DNA of 64,000 nucleotides from Brasilonema sennae CENA114 (GCF_006968745.1 NZ_CP030118.1:310001-374000); one strand, 5' to 3'. Shown: positions 1 to 9,066, counted from the stretch's first letter. A program made the numbers and translations. Notes: generated from the sequence alone by a model not told the origin.

Positions 1-88
1 ATTCCTTACCTTGAATATCAGGATTACGCATTAGCTGCATATCAAAGCGTACTAACTCTTGGCTTATCACTTCAATTAATGCGACTGC
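1..88 (-). pseudogene. IscB-like (RRXRR/HNH nuclease) fragment, runs off the left edge
   Basis: Read leftwards on the minus strand, bases 88 to 1 give an open stretch ending in ISQELVRFDMQ, LMRNPDIQGKE and then the window edge. From memory this resembles the segment between the RuvC-II and HNH parts of IscB, the RNA-guided nuclease of IS200/IS605-type elements. No N-terminal half lies to its right: the frame breaks just before a perfect hairpin at 94-114. I read it as a 5'-truncated remnant, though the missing left part may continue outside the window. Family assignment rests on a short match, so confidence is moderate. Confidence 0.45.
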
Positions 89-93
89 TGAAG

Positions 94-114
94 CCCCCAA
101 ATTGAATTTGGGGG
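94..114. repeat. Perfect 10-bp inverted repeat, hairpin
   Basis: CCCCCAAATT is followed by one base and its exact complement AATTTGGGGG. It lies immediately outside the IscB-like fragment, so it could be an element-end hairpin, part of a guide RNA scaffold, or a terminator. Confidence 0.6.
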
Positions 115-229
115 TTGCTTACAACTGATTTGGGAACGCCAATTTTTCAATAGTCTTCAGTTATCAGTTAAGCACCTATAGCAATCCTCCAAAGATTTTT
201 GAGAATCACTTCTTGAGAGTCTTAACGCT

Positions 230-420
230 TAACAGGTGAGACCAGCCCCCGTCTTGGTGAACCAGCACTGCGGGAGGGTTTCCCTCCGCAGGTGACTGGT
301 GAACCCCGTAGGGGCGGTCTCCGTCACGTTAGCGTAGCGTCTGTGCAGGAGATTGGGGGACTGGCGTTAGCGCAGCGAGACCGGAGGTCTTCCCCGAAGG
401 GAAAGAAGGAATAAAGCTGT
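230..420. repeat. GC-rich short palindromic repeat patch
   Basis: A non-coding patch of small GC-rich hairpins, for example GGGAGGGTTTCCCTCC near 272 and CCCCGTAGGGG near 304, with TTAGCGTAGCGTCT-type words typical of cyanobacterial small dispersed repeats. Related words recur at 21690-21870 and 34555-34625. No open reading frame of note. Confidence 0.55.
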
Positions 421-466
421 ACCCAGAGCAAAAATTAAATTAGAGTCCAATAAACAGAACAAACAA

Positions 467-562
467 GCCTTGGCTAGAATAACTCAATCTGGTTCTACAC
501 CTAAATGTATGGGTATAAATAGTCCCAGCCTGAATAATTGGGATAGGCTTGGCTTGTTTTTT
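467..562 (+). terminator. Possible terminator or small RNA end
   Basis: AAACAAGCC near 469 is complementary to GGCTTGTTT near 551, and the right arm runs into a T tract. The loop is long, about 70 bases, so this is either the 3' end of a small RNA or an element end rather than a simple intrinsic terminator. No gene is visible just upstream on the plus strand. Confidence 0.3.
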
Positions 563-566
563 TCAG

Positions 567-708
567 GCGATAAGCTAGACGCTTGACGCTACGCGTATCG
601 CCAAAACGCTTCCTGTTGTCCAAAGATAGGTTTAGAGGGTTTTGCAAAAGCTACCTTCGCTCGCCAAGAAGGGCAATAAGTTAGAGGCTTGACCCCACGC
701 GTATCGCA
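567..708. repeat. Two copies of a dispersed repeat ending in ACGCGTATCGC
   Basis: Two related words of about 36 bases at 567-602 and 672-708 share the pattern ATAAG-TAGA-GCTTGAC-C-ACGCGTATCGC. In the first copy the ends GCGATA and TATCGC are complementary. The rest of the 1-800 spacer shows nothing I recognise. Confidence 0.5.
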
Positions 709-801
709 CTTAATAATCAATCTATAGTAGATAAGCCGCAACTTGCGTTACTAGATGCTAACATCTTCTGGTTGGAGTACTCATATAGCTGCAGTAGATT
801 A

Positions 802-1359
802 TCAACTCAACTGATTCAAAAACGGACGAGCCAGGAAAAAGCTAGAAATTGATTTAGCATCAAGTAGCTCACCGTCAAGAATAGATTTCTCTAGCTCATC
901 TGGTGTGAAAAACACTGTTTCCAAATCCTCGTCTTCGTCTTGTGTTGGTGCTTTCTCCAGCTTTTCTAAATCTTGTGCTAAATAAGCATAAATGATTTCA
1001 TCAGAATAACCCGGAGCGAGAAAAAATTCTCCTAGTTTTTGCCACTTTTGGGCACGGTAGCCAGTTTCTTCTTGTATTTCACGCTGAATTGTCTGTAGGG
1101 GGTCTTCGTTTGGTTCCAATGTACCAGCAGGAAACTCTAACACTCTTCCTTGAACTGCAAAACGATACTGGCGCAAAAGTATCAGTTTACCTTCTGAAGT
1201 GACGGGTATAGCTAAAGCGCCACCTGGATGACGAATGCATTCCCATTCTCCTTCTGCGTTGTTAGGTAATCGTAAGCGATTAACCTCAAAATCAAATTTG
1301 CGTCCTTTATAGTACAAGCGCTGTCTGAGCAGCTGGGGTAATTCTCTACCTAGTGGCAT
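802..1359 (-). CDS. Nudix hydrolase (ADP-ribose pyrophosphatase-like)
   Basis: A 185-aa cytosolic protein of normal length for ADP-ribose/nucleoside-diphosphate-sugar pyrophosphatases. The Nudix box is complete: G78 TLEPNE, then REIQEETGY, matching GX5EX7REUXEEXGU; its glutamates bind the catalytic Mg ions. The Ala-Gly-rich strand before it (RVLEFPAGTLEPNE) is typical of the ADP-ribose subgroup, which clears free ADP-ribose, but substrate cannot be read with certainty from sequence. It stands alone on the minus strand, diverging from the PBP gene at 1813. The ATG start at 1359 has no strong ribosome binding site. Confidence 0.85.
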   Translation of the reverse strand: MPLGRELPQLLRQRLYYKGRKFDFEVNRLRLPNNAEGEWECIRHPGGALAIPVTSEGKLILLRQYRFAVQGRVLEFPAGTLEPNEDPLQTIQREIQEETGYRAQKWQKLGEFFLAPGYSDEIIYAYLAQDLEKLEKAPTQDEDEDLETVFFTPDELEKSILDGELLDAKSISSFFLARPFLNQLS

Positions 1360-1812
1360 AGTTCAATAATTTGCTTTAAAAATACACAGACTAAGGCTTT
1401 GCTGAAGATGTCAAAATCAGCGTTGTCTGTATCTGTTAGTGGTAAACTTAGTAGCCACCAACAAGTGTACTTCAGAACAGCCTACCTATCTTTGACTTCT
1501 CAACCTTCTTGTCGCACAGGATAATGACCAATTTTACTGCCAAGGGCGATCGCACTATTAACCTTTATTAAGTAACGTATTTTGCTTGCCTGTTTTGTTT
1601 TTGTGTTTTATATCTTTTCAGCAGTACTATTGCTTGATGCAATGAGAAAAGATAAAATTTGTATAAATAAAAACACAAAACTACAACAAAAATTTTAGCA
1701 AAAACGATATATCCAATCATTCGTTGGGTGATATACTATCACGAATGTAGTGCAATGATCAAAAAACTTTGGATGGTGGTTAGATTGCAACTGCTTGAAG
1801 TGAGGAATTAAC
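1360..1812. other. Divergent spacer with a long AT-rich hairpin
   Basis: The 453-bp spacer holds the promoters of the Nudix and PBP genes. TTTTGTGTTTT near 1599 and AAAACACAAAA near 1670 are complementary, TATCTTTTC and GAAAAGATA extend the stem, and ATTGC/GCAAT near 1629-1644 forms an inner hairpin. No ORF is evident. GAGGAA at 1803-1808 serves the PBP start. Confidence 0.5.
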
Positions 1813-4320
1813 GTGGTTAAGTTTACCTCCTGGTTCAAGGAACGACCAGAAAAGTCGAGTGAAGCTGATAAGGTTCAACCAAACTCGCCGCTTAGTGACC
1901 AAAATGAGGAGAACAAGGGATTAACAAATGAAAATGATAAGACAACACCAACCAAGCCCGCAAGGCAAAACAAATTACTGAACCAGATACTTTCCAAACT
2001 TCCTGGTAGTCACAAACCCCTTTATCGTCGTTACTGGTTTTGGGCAGGCTTGGGTATAAGTAGTGGAATTATTGCCATAGCCTACGGAATTCGAGCAATA
2101 GACCAAGGTTTACCAGATAAAGCGGAACTGACTGCAATTGTTCGAGAACGTACACTGACTATAAAAGCAGCTGATGGTAGCATAATACAACAACAAGGTG
2201 AAGCAACTAGAGAACAGTTAAAAATAGAAGAAATACCAGATAAACTTAAAAAAGCTTTTATTGCTTCAGAAGACAGAAGGTTCAAAGAACACAACGGAGT
2301 TGATCCCCAAGGAATTGTGAGAGCAGTTTTAAATAACCTGCGATCGCAAAACGTGGTCGAAGGTGGTAGTACAATTACGCAACAACTCTCAAGAATTCTG
2401 TTTCTCAAACAAGAGAAAACTTTCTGGCGTAAGTTAAAAGAAGCCCGATTATCACAAAAAATTGAAGGGCAATTGTCCAAGGACGAAATTCTGGAACGTT
2501 ACCTGAATTTAGTTTACTTGGGTTCTGGTGCTTACGGTGTCGCAGATGCAGCATGGGTTTATTTTAGTAAATCTGTGGATCAACTCACCTTGGATGAAAT
2601 GGCGATAATTGCAGCATTACCTCCTGCCCCAAATCGCTTTTCGCCACAAGTGAATAAACAAGAGGCAAAACAACGGCGAGATTTGGTACTACAGCGGATG
2701 CTGGAATATGGATTTATTACAGCAGCCGAAAAACAAACAGCAACTGCAGAACCGATTCACCTGAAACCCAGTTCACCCAAGCGATGGCAAGAAGAAGCCC
2801 CCTACTTTATTAGCTACGTTCAGAAAGAATTGCCTAAGTATGTTTCCCCCAAAGCACTACAAGCAGGCGGTTTCACAGTGGAAACAAGTCTGAACTTGAA
2901 TTGGCAGAAGGCGGCGGAAGCAGCTGTGAAAAAAACGCTGCGAAATGAGGGGCGCTGGGAAAACTTCAAGCAAGCGGCTTTGGTTGCTGTTGATCCCCGC
3001 AATGGTGAAATTAAGGCAATGGTTGGGGGAAAAGACTTTGGTAAAAACCAATTTAATCGCGTGACTCAGGCACAGCGTCAACCAGGATCAACATTCAAAG
3101 GGTTTGTTTATGCAGCTGCTATAGCAAGCGGGATGGATCCTTACGACACCTACCTCGATGCACCCCTAGTTGTAGATGGTTATGAACCAAAAAACTTTGA
3201 TGAGGGTTACCGAGGCATGCTTAGCATGAGGGATGCAATCACCAAATCGATCAACATTGTTGCGGTGAGAATCCTGATGAAAGTCGGTTTTCAACCAACC
3301 ATTCAACTTGCTCATAGGATGGGGATTCAATCGGAACTAAAACCGATGTATTCCTTGGCGCTGGGTTCTTCTGAAGTAAATTTGCTAGAGTTGACTAGTG
3401 CTTATGGTTCCTTCGCTACGAAAGGGTTACACGTCGCTCCTCATGGTATTACCCGTATCCTTGACCGTCAAGGTAAAGTCATTTGGTCTGCTAATTTTAA
3501 GCAAGAGCGGGCGATCGATGCAGACAGTGCTGCTATCATGACTTGGATGCTTCGTAATGTTGTGCTAAATGGAACTGGTCGTGCGGCTCAATTAGGTAGA
3601 CCGGTTGCTGGCAAGACTGGCACCACTGATGATGCCCGCGACTTATGGTTTATTGGCTATATTCCTCAGATGGTAACAGGAGTTTGGCTAGGTAATGACA
3701 ATAATAAACCTACTTGGGGTAGTAGTGGGAGTGCTGCTTACACCTGGCATGAATTTATGGAAAAAGCGGTCAAGGAAATACCGGTTGAAAAGTTTCCAGA
3801 AAGACCCAAGTTAGAAGGTCGAAAAGCTACGATAAAAGCAGTACCAGTCAAAGCTAGGCGAATTATCAATCGCGCTATCACCTCTGATGACCAGCAATCT
3901 GATGAACAATATACTCGCAGGTCATACAGACGACGAAGTCAACAAGTAAATTCTGATGATAATAGTGGTGAAGAGCGTTCATCTAGAAGACGCAGATATA
4001 GAAGACGCTATTATCAGGAGGATCAGCAACAACAACAACAACAGGAAATCTCAACACCTAGAAGGCGCTATAGTCGTCGTTATCGTAGTGAAGAATCAAG
4101 TTCTAGTAGTGAGTCGTCCTCACAATCGTATCGTTCACGGCGGCGCTATCGAACAGAAAACTCTGATTATTCACCTCCTAGAAGGCGTAGACGACAGTAT
4201 ACAGCGCCACCTGCAAACAACCCTCGTCCCTCAAATTCAACTTCTTCTCCTCCAACACGTTCGTGGCGGGAAAGACTTAGACCTACTACGCCATCTTCAG
4301 AAACAGGTCCTGAAGGTTAG
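1813..4320 (+). CDS. Class A penicillin-binding protein (PBP1a-type, GT51 plus transpeptidase)
   Basis: A bifunctional peptidoglycan synthase of 835 aa that polymerises glycan strands and cross-links stem peptides on the outer face of the inner membrane. After a charged cytosolic N-terminus, one membrane segment lies at about 74-92. The GT51 domain carries the catalytic EDRRF (153-157), GGSTITQQ (184-191) and YLGSGAYG. The transpeptidase has all three motifs: STFK with Ser426, SIN at 479-481 and KTGT at 601-604. The last 170 residues or so are a low-complexity Arg/Ser/Gln tail (RRRYRRR and polyQ runs), a common decoration in cyanobacterial class A PBPs of unclear role. The start is a GTG with GAGGAA five bases upstream. 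Followed by a cluster of hairpins. Confidence 0.93.
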   Translation: MVKFTSWFKERPEKSSEADKVQPNSPLSDQNEENKGLTNENDKTTPTKPARQNKLLNQILSKLPGSHKPLYRRYWFWAGLGISSGIIAIAYGIRAIDQGLPDKAELTAIVRERTLTIKAADGSIIQQQGEATREQLKIEEIPDKLKKAFIASEDRRFKEHNGVDPQGIVRAVLNNLRSQNVVEGGSTITQQLSRILFLKQEKTFWRKLKEARLSQKIEGQLSKDEILERYLNLVYLGSGAYGVADAAWVYFSKSVDQLTLDEMAIIAALPPAPNRFSPQVNKQEAKQRRDLVLQRMLEYGFITAAEKQTATAEPIHLKPSSPKRWQEEAPYFISYVQKELPKYVSPKALQAGGFTVETSLNLNWQKAAEAAVKKTLRNEGRWENFKQAALVAVDPRNGEIKAMVGGKDFGKNQFNRVTQAQRQPGSTFKGFVYAAAIASGMDPYDTYLDAPLVVDGYEPKNFDEGYRGMLSMRDAITKSINIVAVRILMKVGFQPTIQLAHRMGIQSELKPMYSLALGSSEVNLLELTSAYGSFATKGLHVAPHGITRILDRQGKVIWSANFKQERAIDADSAAIMTWMLRNVVLNGTGRAAQLGRPVAGKTGTTDDARDLWFIGYIPQMVTGVWLGNDNNKPTWGSSGSAAYTWHEFMEKAVKEIPVEKFPERPKLEGRKATIKAVPVKARRIINRAITSDDQQSDEQYTRRSYRRRSQQVNSDDNSGEERSSRRRRYRRRYYQEDQQQQQQQEISTPRRRYSRRYRSEESSSSSESSSQSYRSRRRYRTENSDYSPPRRRRRQYTAPPANNPRPSNSTSSPPTRSWRERLRPTTPSSETGPEG

Positions 4321-4329
4321 AGATGGTAT

Positions 4330-4351
4330 CAAGTCTGCTTTTTAGCAGCTT
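4330..4351 (+). terminator. Short hairpin after the PBP gene
   Basis: CTGC and GCAG flank TTTTTA just downstream of the PBP stop at 4320. The stem is short and not followed by a T tract, so termination is only possible. Confidence 0.25.
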
Positions 4352-4355
4352 CTAA

Positions 4356-4470
4356 GGGGGCGATCGCCCCTATGTGCAAGCGCCTGTTCTTCCAGAACAG
4401 GCTTCCTCAAAGCCGAACTTTGAGGTAACCGCACGGAGTGCGGTTGGGCAACAGGGCGCGCTGCGCGATC
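4356..4470. repeat. Array of four or five consecutive hairpins
   Basis: Head to tail: GGGGGCGATCGCCCC (4356-4370), GCCTGTTCT/AGAACAGGC (4382-4402), CCTCAAAG/CTTTGAGG (4405-4425), CCGCACGGAGTGCGG (4429-4443) and a GC-rich GCGCGCTGCGCGATCGCC word (about 4455-4472). All are perfect or near-perfect. The remaining spacer to 4771 is AT-rich and presumably holds the promoter of the next gene. Confidence 0.7.
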
Positions 4471-4771
4471 GCCTATTAAGTCCAAAATAAACCTTGTATG
4501 GTTGATTACAGTCTTAACGAGGCGATCGCATGACGTGGCATCCATTACCAGCATCACCACGTTCTAAGCTTGATATTACGGGCAACGAAACGAATTTTAT
4601 AGAACTGGGTAAGAGATTCTGTGCAACTGAATCAACAATAATAGAATAGTTAGTTATGGACGGTAAGAGTATCAAAACTACTGTCTGAGCATTTCTGTTG
4701 AGTGCTTTGTTATTAATTAGATTTAATATGATAAATGGGCATTGCCAAACTAAAATTTTCGGCGATTTAAT

Positions 4772-5869
4772 ATGAATATTTCACTGAGCAAATTACTGCC
4801 ATTGTTAATTTTGACACTCATATTCCCGCTAGTCTTTCTCAATGGGTGGCTAGCGTTTAGAGTTATTCTATATTTTAAACCCCTTATAACAACTTTTATA
4901 TTAGCAGGTTTACTTGCCTTTATTCTCAATTATCCTGTTTCGATTCTTCAGCAACGGGGAGTGAAAAGAAATTATGCAGTGGCATTAGTTTTTATAACAA
5001 CTGTAATAATTGTATTTGCTTTAGGTTTGACAGTATTGCCCATTATTTTACAGCAATCTCATGAAATGGTGACAATACTTCCTCAATGGATTGATTCTAG
5101 TGAATCGAAATTAAAAAATATTAATGATTGGATACTAAGCTTCGGTTTCAAAGTAAATTTTCATCAGATATTTTATCAAATAGTAAATCGCTTACCTGAT
5201 GAGTTAGACTATCTAGTAGATGAACTATTTACTATTGCAATCGACACTATTGATAGTATCTCAGAAGCTTTAATTACAGTGGTGCTAACTGTCTATTTGC
5301 TATTAGATGGTGCGAGAATTTGGGATAGTTTCTTTAAAAAATTACCTTTGAGTTTTGGTCAGCAGTTGAGGCAGTCTATTCAAAAAAATTTTCAAAATTA
5401 CTTAATTGGTCAGGTAGCTTTAGCTTTTCTGATGGGTATTTCACTAACTATAGTGTTTCTCGTTCTTCAAGTTCAATTTGCTTTACTCTTTGGTTTGGGA
5501 ATCGGGATTTTGAGTTTAATTCCCTTCGGTGATGTTGTTAGCCTTGCTGTAGTTACTCTCATCATAGCTTCACATGACTTTTGGCTAGCAGCAAGGGTTT
5601 TAGCTGTAGCCGTTGTCGTTGACCAATTAATTGACCAAGCGATCGCTCCAAGACTTTTAGGTAGTTTTACAGGACTTAGACCAATTTGGGTTTTAATTTC
5701 TTTACTAGTAGGAACTTACATTGGTGGAGTTTTGGGATTACTTATTGCTGTACCCGTAGCAGGTGTGATCAAAGATGCACTAGATAATTGGCAACTTCCT
5801 TCTAAACCTGATTATTCCGACAGTGTTGTTGAGAGTAAAGAATTGTCAGAAATATTAACCAATGAGTAG
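4772..5869 (+). CDS. AI-2E family transporter (PerM-like membrane protein)
   Basis: A 365-aa polytopic inner-membrane protein of the AI-2E exporter/UPF0118 family, of normal family length. Hydrophobic helices lie at about 8-30, 36-55 and 65-90, then a soluble loop (about 90-155), then further membrane segments to about 335. The family-typical region around IDQAIAPRLLGSFTGL, near residue 290, is present, as is the PFGDVV segment. The transported substrate is unknown; the name comes from one E. coli member and should not be taken literally. The rhomboid gene follows at once, suggesting a two-gene transcription unit. No clear ribosome binding site is seen. Confidence 0.85.
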   Translation: MNISLSKLLPLLILTLIFPLVFLNGWLAFRVILYFKPLITTFILAGLLAFILNYPVSILQQRGVKRNYAVALVFITTVIIVFALGLTVLPIILQQSHEMVTILPQWIDSSESKLKNINDWILSFGFKVNFHQIFYQIVNRLPDELDYLVDELFTIAIDTIDSISEALITVVLTVYLLLDGARIWDSFFKKLPLSFGQQLRQSIQKNFQNYLIGQVALAFLMGISLTIVFLVLQVQFALLFGLGIGILSLIPFGDVVSLAVVTLIIASHDFWLAARVLAVAVVVDQLIDQAIAPRLLGSFTGLRPIWVLISLLVGTYIGGVLGLLIAVPVAGVIKDALDNWQLPSKPDYSDSVVESKELSEILTNE

Positions 5870-5920
5870 TGATTGGGTTATTACTGTACAACCAGGTACT
5901 TCCTGATTATTGTAAATGAA

Positions 5921-7480
5921 ATGGATCTTAATCACATATTAACTTGGATGGTGTGCCTATCATGTATCTCGACCATGATGAGCGCATCTTTATCTGGAAC
6001 TAATAATAATCGTGGCTGGATTTTAGTATCAGGATTAATCTTAGTTATAATAGCACTTTTGTCTTATCTGACTCCATCCCTGGGTGGGTTGATTGGTGGA
6101 TGTTTGTGGGCAATTTTAGTTATTTTGCCTAATATTGGTCACAAAAAAGTTGACCAACTTATTGACCAACAACGTTTTGGTCAAGCAAGCAGAGTGGCGA
6201 GTCTGATTTGGTGGCTGCATCCCTTGGATGGTTGGCGTGAGCAACCTAAATTGTTATACGCTTTGGATTTGGGTCAACGTGGAGCAAGAGCTTCAGCTGT
6301 TGCAATTTTAGACCGTTATCAAACTGCTACAACACCAACTGGTCGTTCTGCAGCTGTCAGCCTTTACCAAATGGATGCTCGTTGGGAAGAATTGCTGCTG
6401 TGGATACAGAATAGCCTAAACGAAGCAGTATTGCGCAAGGATTTCGATATGCTGGTTTGCTATCTGAGAACCCTTGGAGAAACTGGCGATTTGAATGGTA
6501 TGCTCCAAGCTTGGGAGCGCTATCAGCCAAGCCTGGAAAAAATACTTAACCCAAGAACACAAAATCTAGCGCGTATGTATGTGCTAGCCTTCTGCGGTAA
6601 AACAGAATATGTCGCGAGATTATTGAGTGGTTCACTATCGGACTATTCCAACACCATCAAACTATTTTGGCTAGCAACAGTTGATCAAGCCGCTGGAAGA
6701 GAAGTTATAGCTGTCGAGCAATTTTTGAGTCTTGCTGATAGTAACAATGTTTGCATTCGTAACGCAGTAGCAAGACGTTTATCTAGTCCTGTGGTTGTCG
6801 CTGACACATTACTTACTGAAAAATCACGAGAGATTTTATTTAAAATTACTACAGAAATAGAGTCTGAAACAACATACAGCGCTAGAGCTAGCTTCAAGCC
6901 ACGTTTTGCGATCGCTACATATTTTATTCTTACTTTAAATGTACTTGCTTTTGCCCTAGAGGTGAAACTGGGAGGTAGCACCAACCTAAATAACTTATAT
7001 CGTTTAGGTGCATTAGTACCACAAGAAGTTGTTAAAGGAGATTGGTGGCGCTTGTTAACAGCCACGTTTCTTCACTTCGGGTTCTTGCACCTATTACTAA
7101 ATATGTTAGGTCTTTATTTATTTGGTCGCTTGATGGAATTTGCCCTCGGGTCACCCCAATTTTTCCTGTTATATTTTGCTAGTGCAATTGGCTCTATGCT
7201 GGCTGTGACTTATATGTCAGTTCTGGGATATTCTCAATCTGATTTTGTAGTTGGTGCATCAGGATGTGTGATGGGTCTTGTTGGTGGTTTTACTGCTGTG
7301 CTGTTACACGAGTGGCTAAGGAAAAAGACGCGCCTTGCTGCTAGAAATTTGCGAGGAATTTTAGCAATAATTGTTTTGCAAAGCATCTTTGACCTGACAA
7401 CTCCACAGATTAGCTTCGTTGGACATACTTCTGGGTTGATTGTTGGTTTTGTGATGGGGATGATTTTAAAGGCTTTTTGA
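5921..7480 (+). CDS. Rhomboid family intramembrane serine protease with helical N-terminal region
   Basis: An integral membrane protease predicted to cleave transmembrane segments of other proteins. The C-terminal 180 residues or so form the rhomboid core: HFGFLHLLLNM with the oxyanion-type His/Asn, the nucleophile motif GASG (near 7252-7263) and the catalytic His in FVGHTSG. In front lie two hydrophobic N-terminal segments and about 250 residues of helical, TPR-like sequence (SLYQMDARWEELL, YVLAFCGKTEYVARLL), an extension seen in cyanobacterial rhomboids and perhaps substrate-binding. A TTG at 5873 is in frame, but ATG at 5921 directly precedes the first membrane segment and is preferred. 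Confidence 0.85.
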   Translation: MDLNHILTWMVCLSCISTMMSASLSGTNNNRGWILVSGLILVIIALLSYLTPSLGGLIGGCLWAILVILPNIGHKKVDQLIDQQRFGQASRVASLIWWLHPLDGWREQPKLLYALDLGQRGARASAVAILDRYQTATTPTGRSAAVSLYQMDARWEELLLWIQNSLNEAVLRKDFDMLVCYLRTLGETGDLNGMLQAWERYQPSLEKILNPRTQNLARMYVLAFCGKTEYVARLLSGSLSDYSNTIKLFWLATVDQAAGREVIAVEQFLSLADSNNVCIRNAVARRLSSPVVVADTLLTEKSREILFKITTEIESETTYSARASFKPRFAIATYFILTLNVLAFALEVKLGGSTNLNNLYRLGALVPQEVVKGDWWRLLTATFLHFGFLHLLLNMLGLYLFGRLMEFALGSPQFFLLYFASAIGSMLAVTYMSVLGYSQSDFVVGASGCVMGLVGGFTAVLLHEWLRKKTRLAARNLRGILAIIVLQSIFDLTTPQISFVGHTSGLIVGFVMGMILKAF

Positions 7481-7554
7481 GCGAGGTTTCAAATTGTTAA
7501 TTGGCTTGTAGAATCAAATTTGGCGCACGTGTTGTGATTTCCGGAGCAATCGTA

Positions 7555-9066
7555 TTACTCTACGCTAATAGATTGTAGTTCCTGTCTACTGCGTCGCGCA
7601 GCTTCAGGTGATATTACTCCTTGAACTTCAATGTTGGTCGAGATACTTTGTCCCGTATTCAAGAAAACCCCTTTTACATGAAGAATCCCATTAGCATCGT
7701 ATGCAAACGTAACCTCAACGGGAGAACCCGCGAGAGAAGGTGGTAAATTTTCCATTCGTGCAATTCCTAATTGTACACAGTCTTGTGGATCTTGGGCATC
7801 ACCCTGAAGAATCTCAATATCTACTGCATCTTGCTTATCTCGAACAGTCCCGTAAACCTGGGATTGTTGGCAAGGGATTTTACTGTTTTTTGGAATAATT
7901 ATTGAGTTTTCAGGTACTCCAAAGTCGTTGAGACTTACTACTCCCAGGCTATGGGCACAGACATCAGAGATGTTAGGTAATAGTGTGTTAGGAGTTTGTG
8001 GAACTTCGCCTGCTTCAATTGCCAGACTATTTGCAAGAATTGCTGCTCCCTGGGCAACAACCTCGTCAGGGTTTACTGATCGCAGAGGCTCTTTTCCAAA
8101 TAACCGGGTCAGCATTTTTGCTACTAACGGAATCCGCGAAGAACCTCCCACAAGCAAGACATCATCAATCTTACGAGTGCTGAGTTCAGCTTCATCTAAA
8201 ACAAGTTCTACGTTCATTTCAGTCCGAAGAACCAATTCATCAATCAGTTCTTCAAACTGAGGTTGAGTAATTTTGAACGCTGCTTGTCGTCCTTCAACAT
8301 TGAGGGAGACTCTAGCATTAGGGCTGGAAGAAAGCTTCCGCTTAGTTTCCTCTGCTTTGCTGCGAAGTTCTTGTTCACCTGCCAGAGATGTCAGTGGATC
8401 GAAGCCCGTTGCTTTACGAAACTCTTGTTGGAAAAATGCGATTAAACAATCGTCTATATCTTTCCCGCCCAATTCGTGATCTCCACCAGAAGCAATCACA
8501 TTGACGTCTTTACCATTGACTTTCATGATTGTGATGTCAAAGGTACCACCGCCCAAGTCGTAGACAAGGATAGTTTTATTGTGAACTTCACGACTGGCTG
8601 AAAACTCTAAAGCGGCAGCAGTGGGTTCGTTGATGATGCCCAGAACATTCAAACCTGCAATTTCTCCAGCGGTTTTGGTTGCAACACGCCGCTTGTCATC
8701 AAAATAAGCCGGCACAGTGATGACAACATCACGAATGGTGGTATTTAGGAAGACTTCAGCATCTTGCTTAAGCTTTTTTAGGATCAAGGCTGAGATATCT
8801 TCAGGGCTATAGTCTCGACCATTTTGGCGAATTCGATAGTCGGTGCCCATCCGACGCTTGATAAACTGTACAACCCGTTCTCCTTCAGAGACGGCGACAT
8901 TCTTTGCATAACTGCCAACAACAACACTATCGTCTTCAAATAATAGAACCGAGGGAGTGATCCGCTCTCCTTCAGCATTGGGGATAATTTCGCTCTTACC
9001 ATCGGCGTTGATATACGCCATTGCAGAATAAGTAGTTCCTAGATCGATTCCAATTACGTAACTCAT
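7555..9066 (-). CDS. Lid-less Hsp70 (DnaK-like) chaperone, last gene of the six-gene cluster
   Basis: About 503 aa against roughly 630 for DnaK. The actin-like ATPase domain is intact: IGIDLGTTYS (phosphate 1), VYDLGGGTFDI (phosphate 2), INEPTAAALEF (connect 1) and LVGGSSRIP (adenosine). It continues into a beta-sandwich substrate-binding domain (IPCQQSQVY, ANGILHVKG) and stops there, so the alpha-helical lid and C-terminal tail are missing. Such short Hsp70s are known in cyanobacteria beside housekeeping DnaKs. ATG at 9066 has GAGGAA just upstream and is preferred to the in-frame start at 9078. It sits 40 bp after the 651-aa gene, so it is probably co-transcribed and serves that machine rather than bulk folding. 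Confidence 0.88.
   Translation of the reverse strand: MSYVIGIDLGTTYSAMAYINADGKSEIIPNAEGERITPSVLLFEDDSVVVGSYAKNVAVSEGERVVQFIKRRMGTDYRIRQNGRDYSPEDISALILKKLKQDAEVFLNTTIRDVVITVPAYFDDKRRVATKTAGEIAGLNVLGIINEPTAAALEFSASREVHNKTILVYDLGGGTFDITIMKVNGKDVNVIASGGDHELGGKDIDDCLIAFFQQEFRKATGFDPLTSLAGEQELRSKAEETKRKLSSSPNARVSLNVEGRQAAFKITQPQFEELIDELVLRTEMNVELVLDEAELSTRKIDDVLLVGGSSRIPLVAKMLTRLFGKEPLRSVNPDEVVAQGAAILANSLAIEAGEVPQTPNTLLPNISDVCAHSLGVVSLNDFGVPENSIIIPKNSKIPCQQSQVYGTVRDKQDAVDIEILQGDAQDPQDCVQLGIARMENLPPSLAGSPVEVTFAYDANGILHVKGVFLNTGQSISTNIEVQGVISPEAARRSRQELQSISVE

Noticed and set aside
3956..4345. 129-aa plus-strand frame in the PBP tail
   Set aside because: Alternative frame of the low-complexity Arg/Ser tail; no independent support.
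4356..4370. HIP1-containing palindrome GGGGGCGATCGCCCC as a regulatory operator
   Set aside because: GCGATCGC is ubiquitous in these genomes and present in many coding regions here; no regulatory meaning can be read from one site.
7555..9066. Housekeeping DnaK
   Set aside because: It stops after the beta substrate domain and is in a specialised cluster; a main DnaK would be about 630 aa with grpE/dnaJ near.
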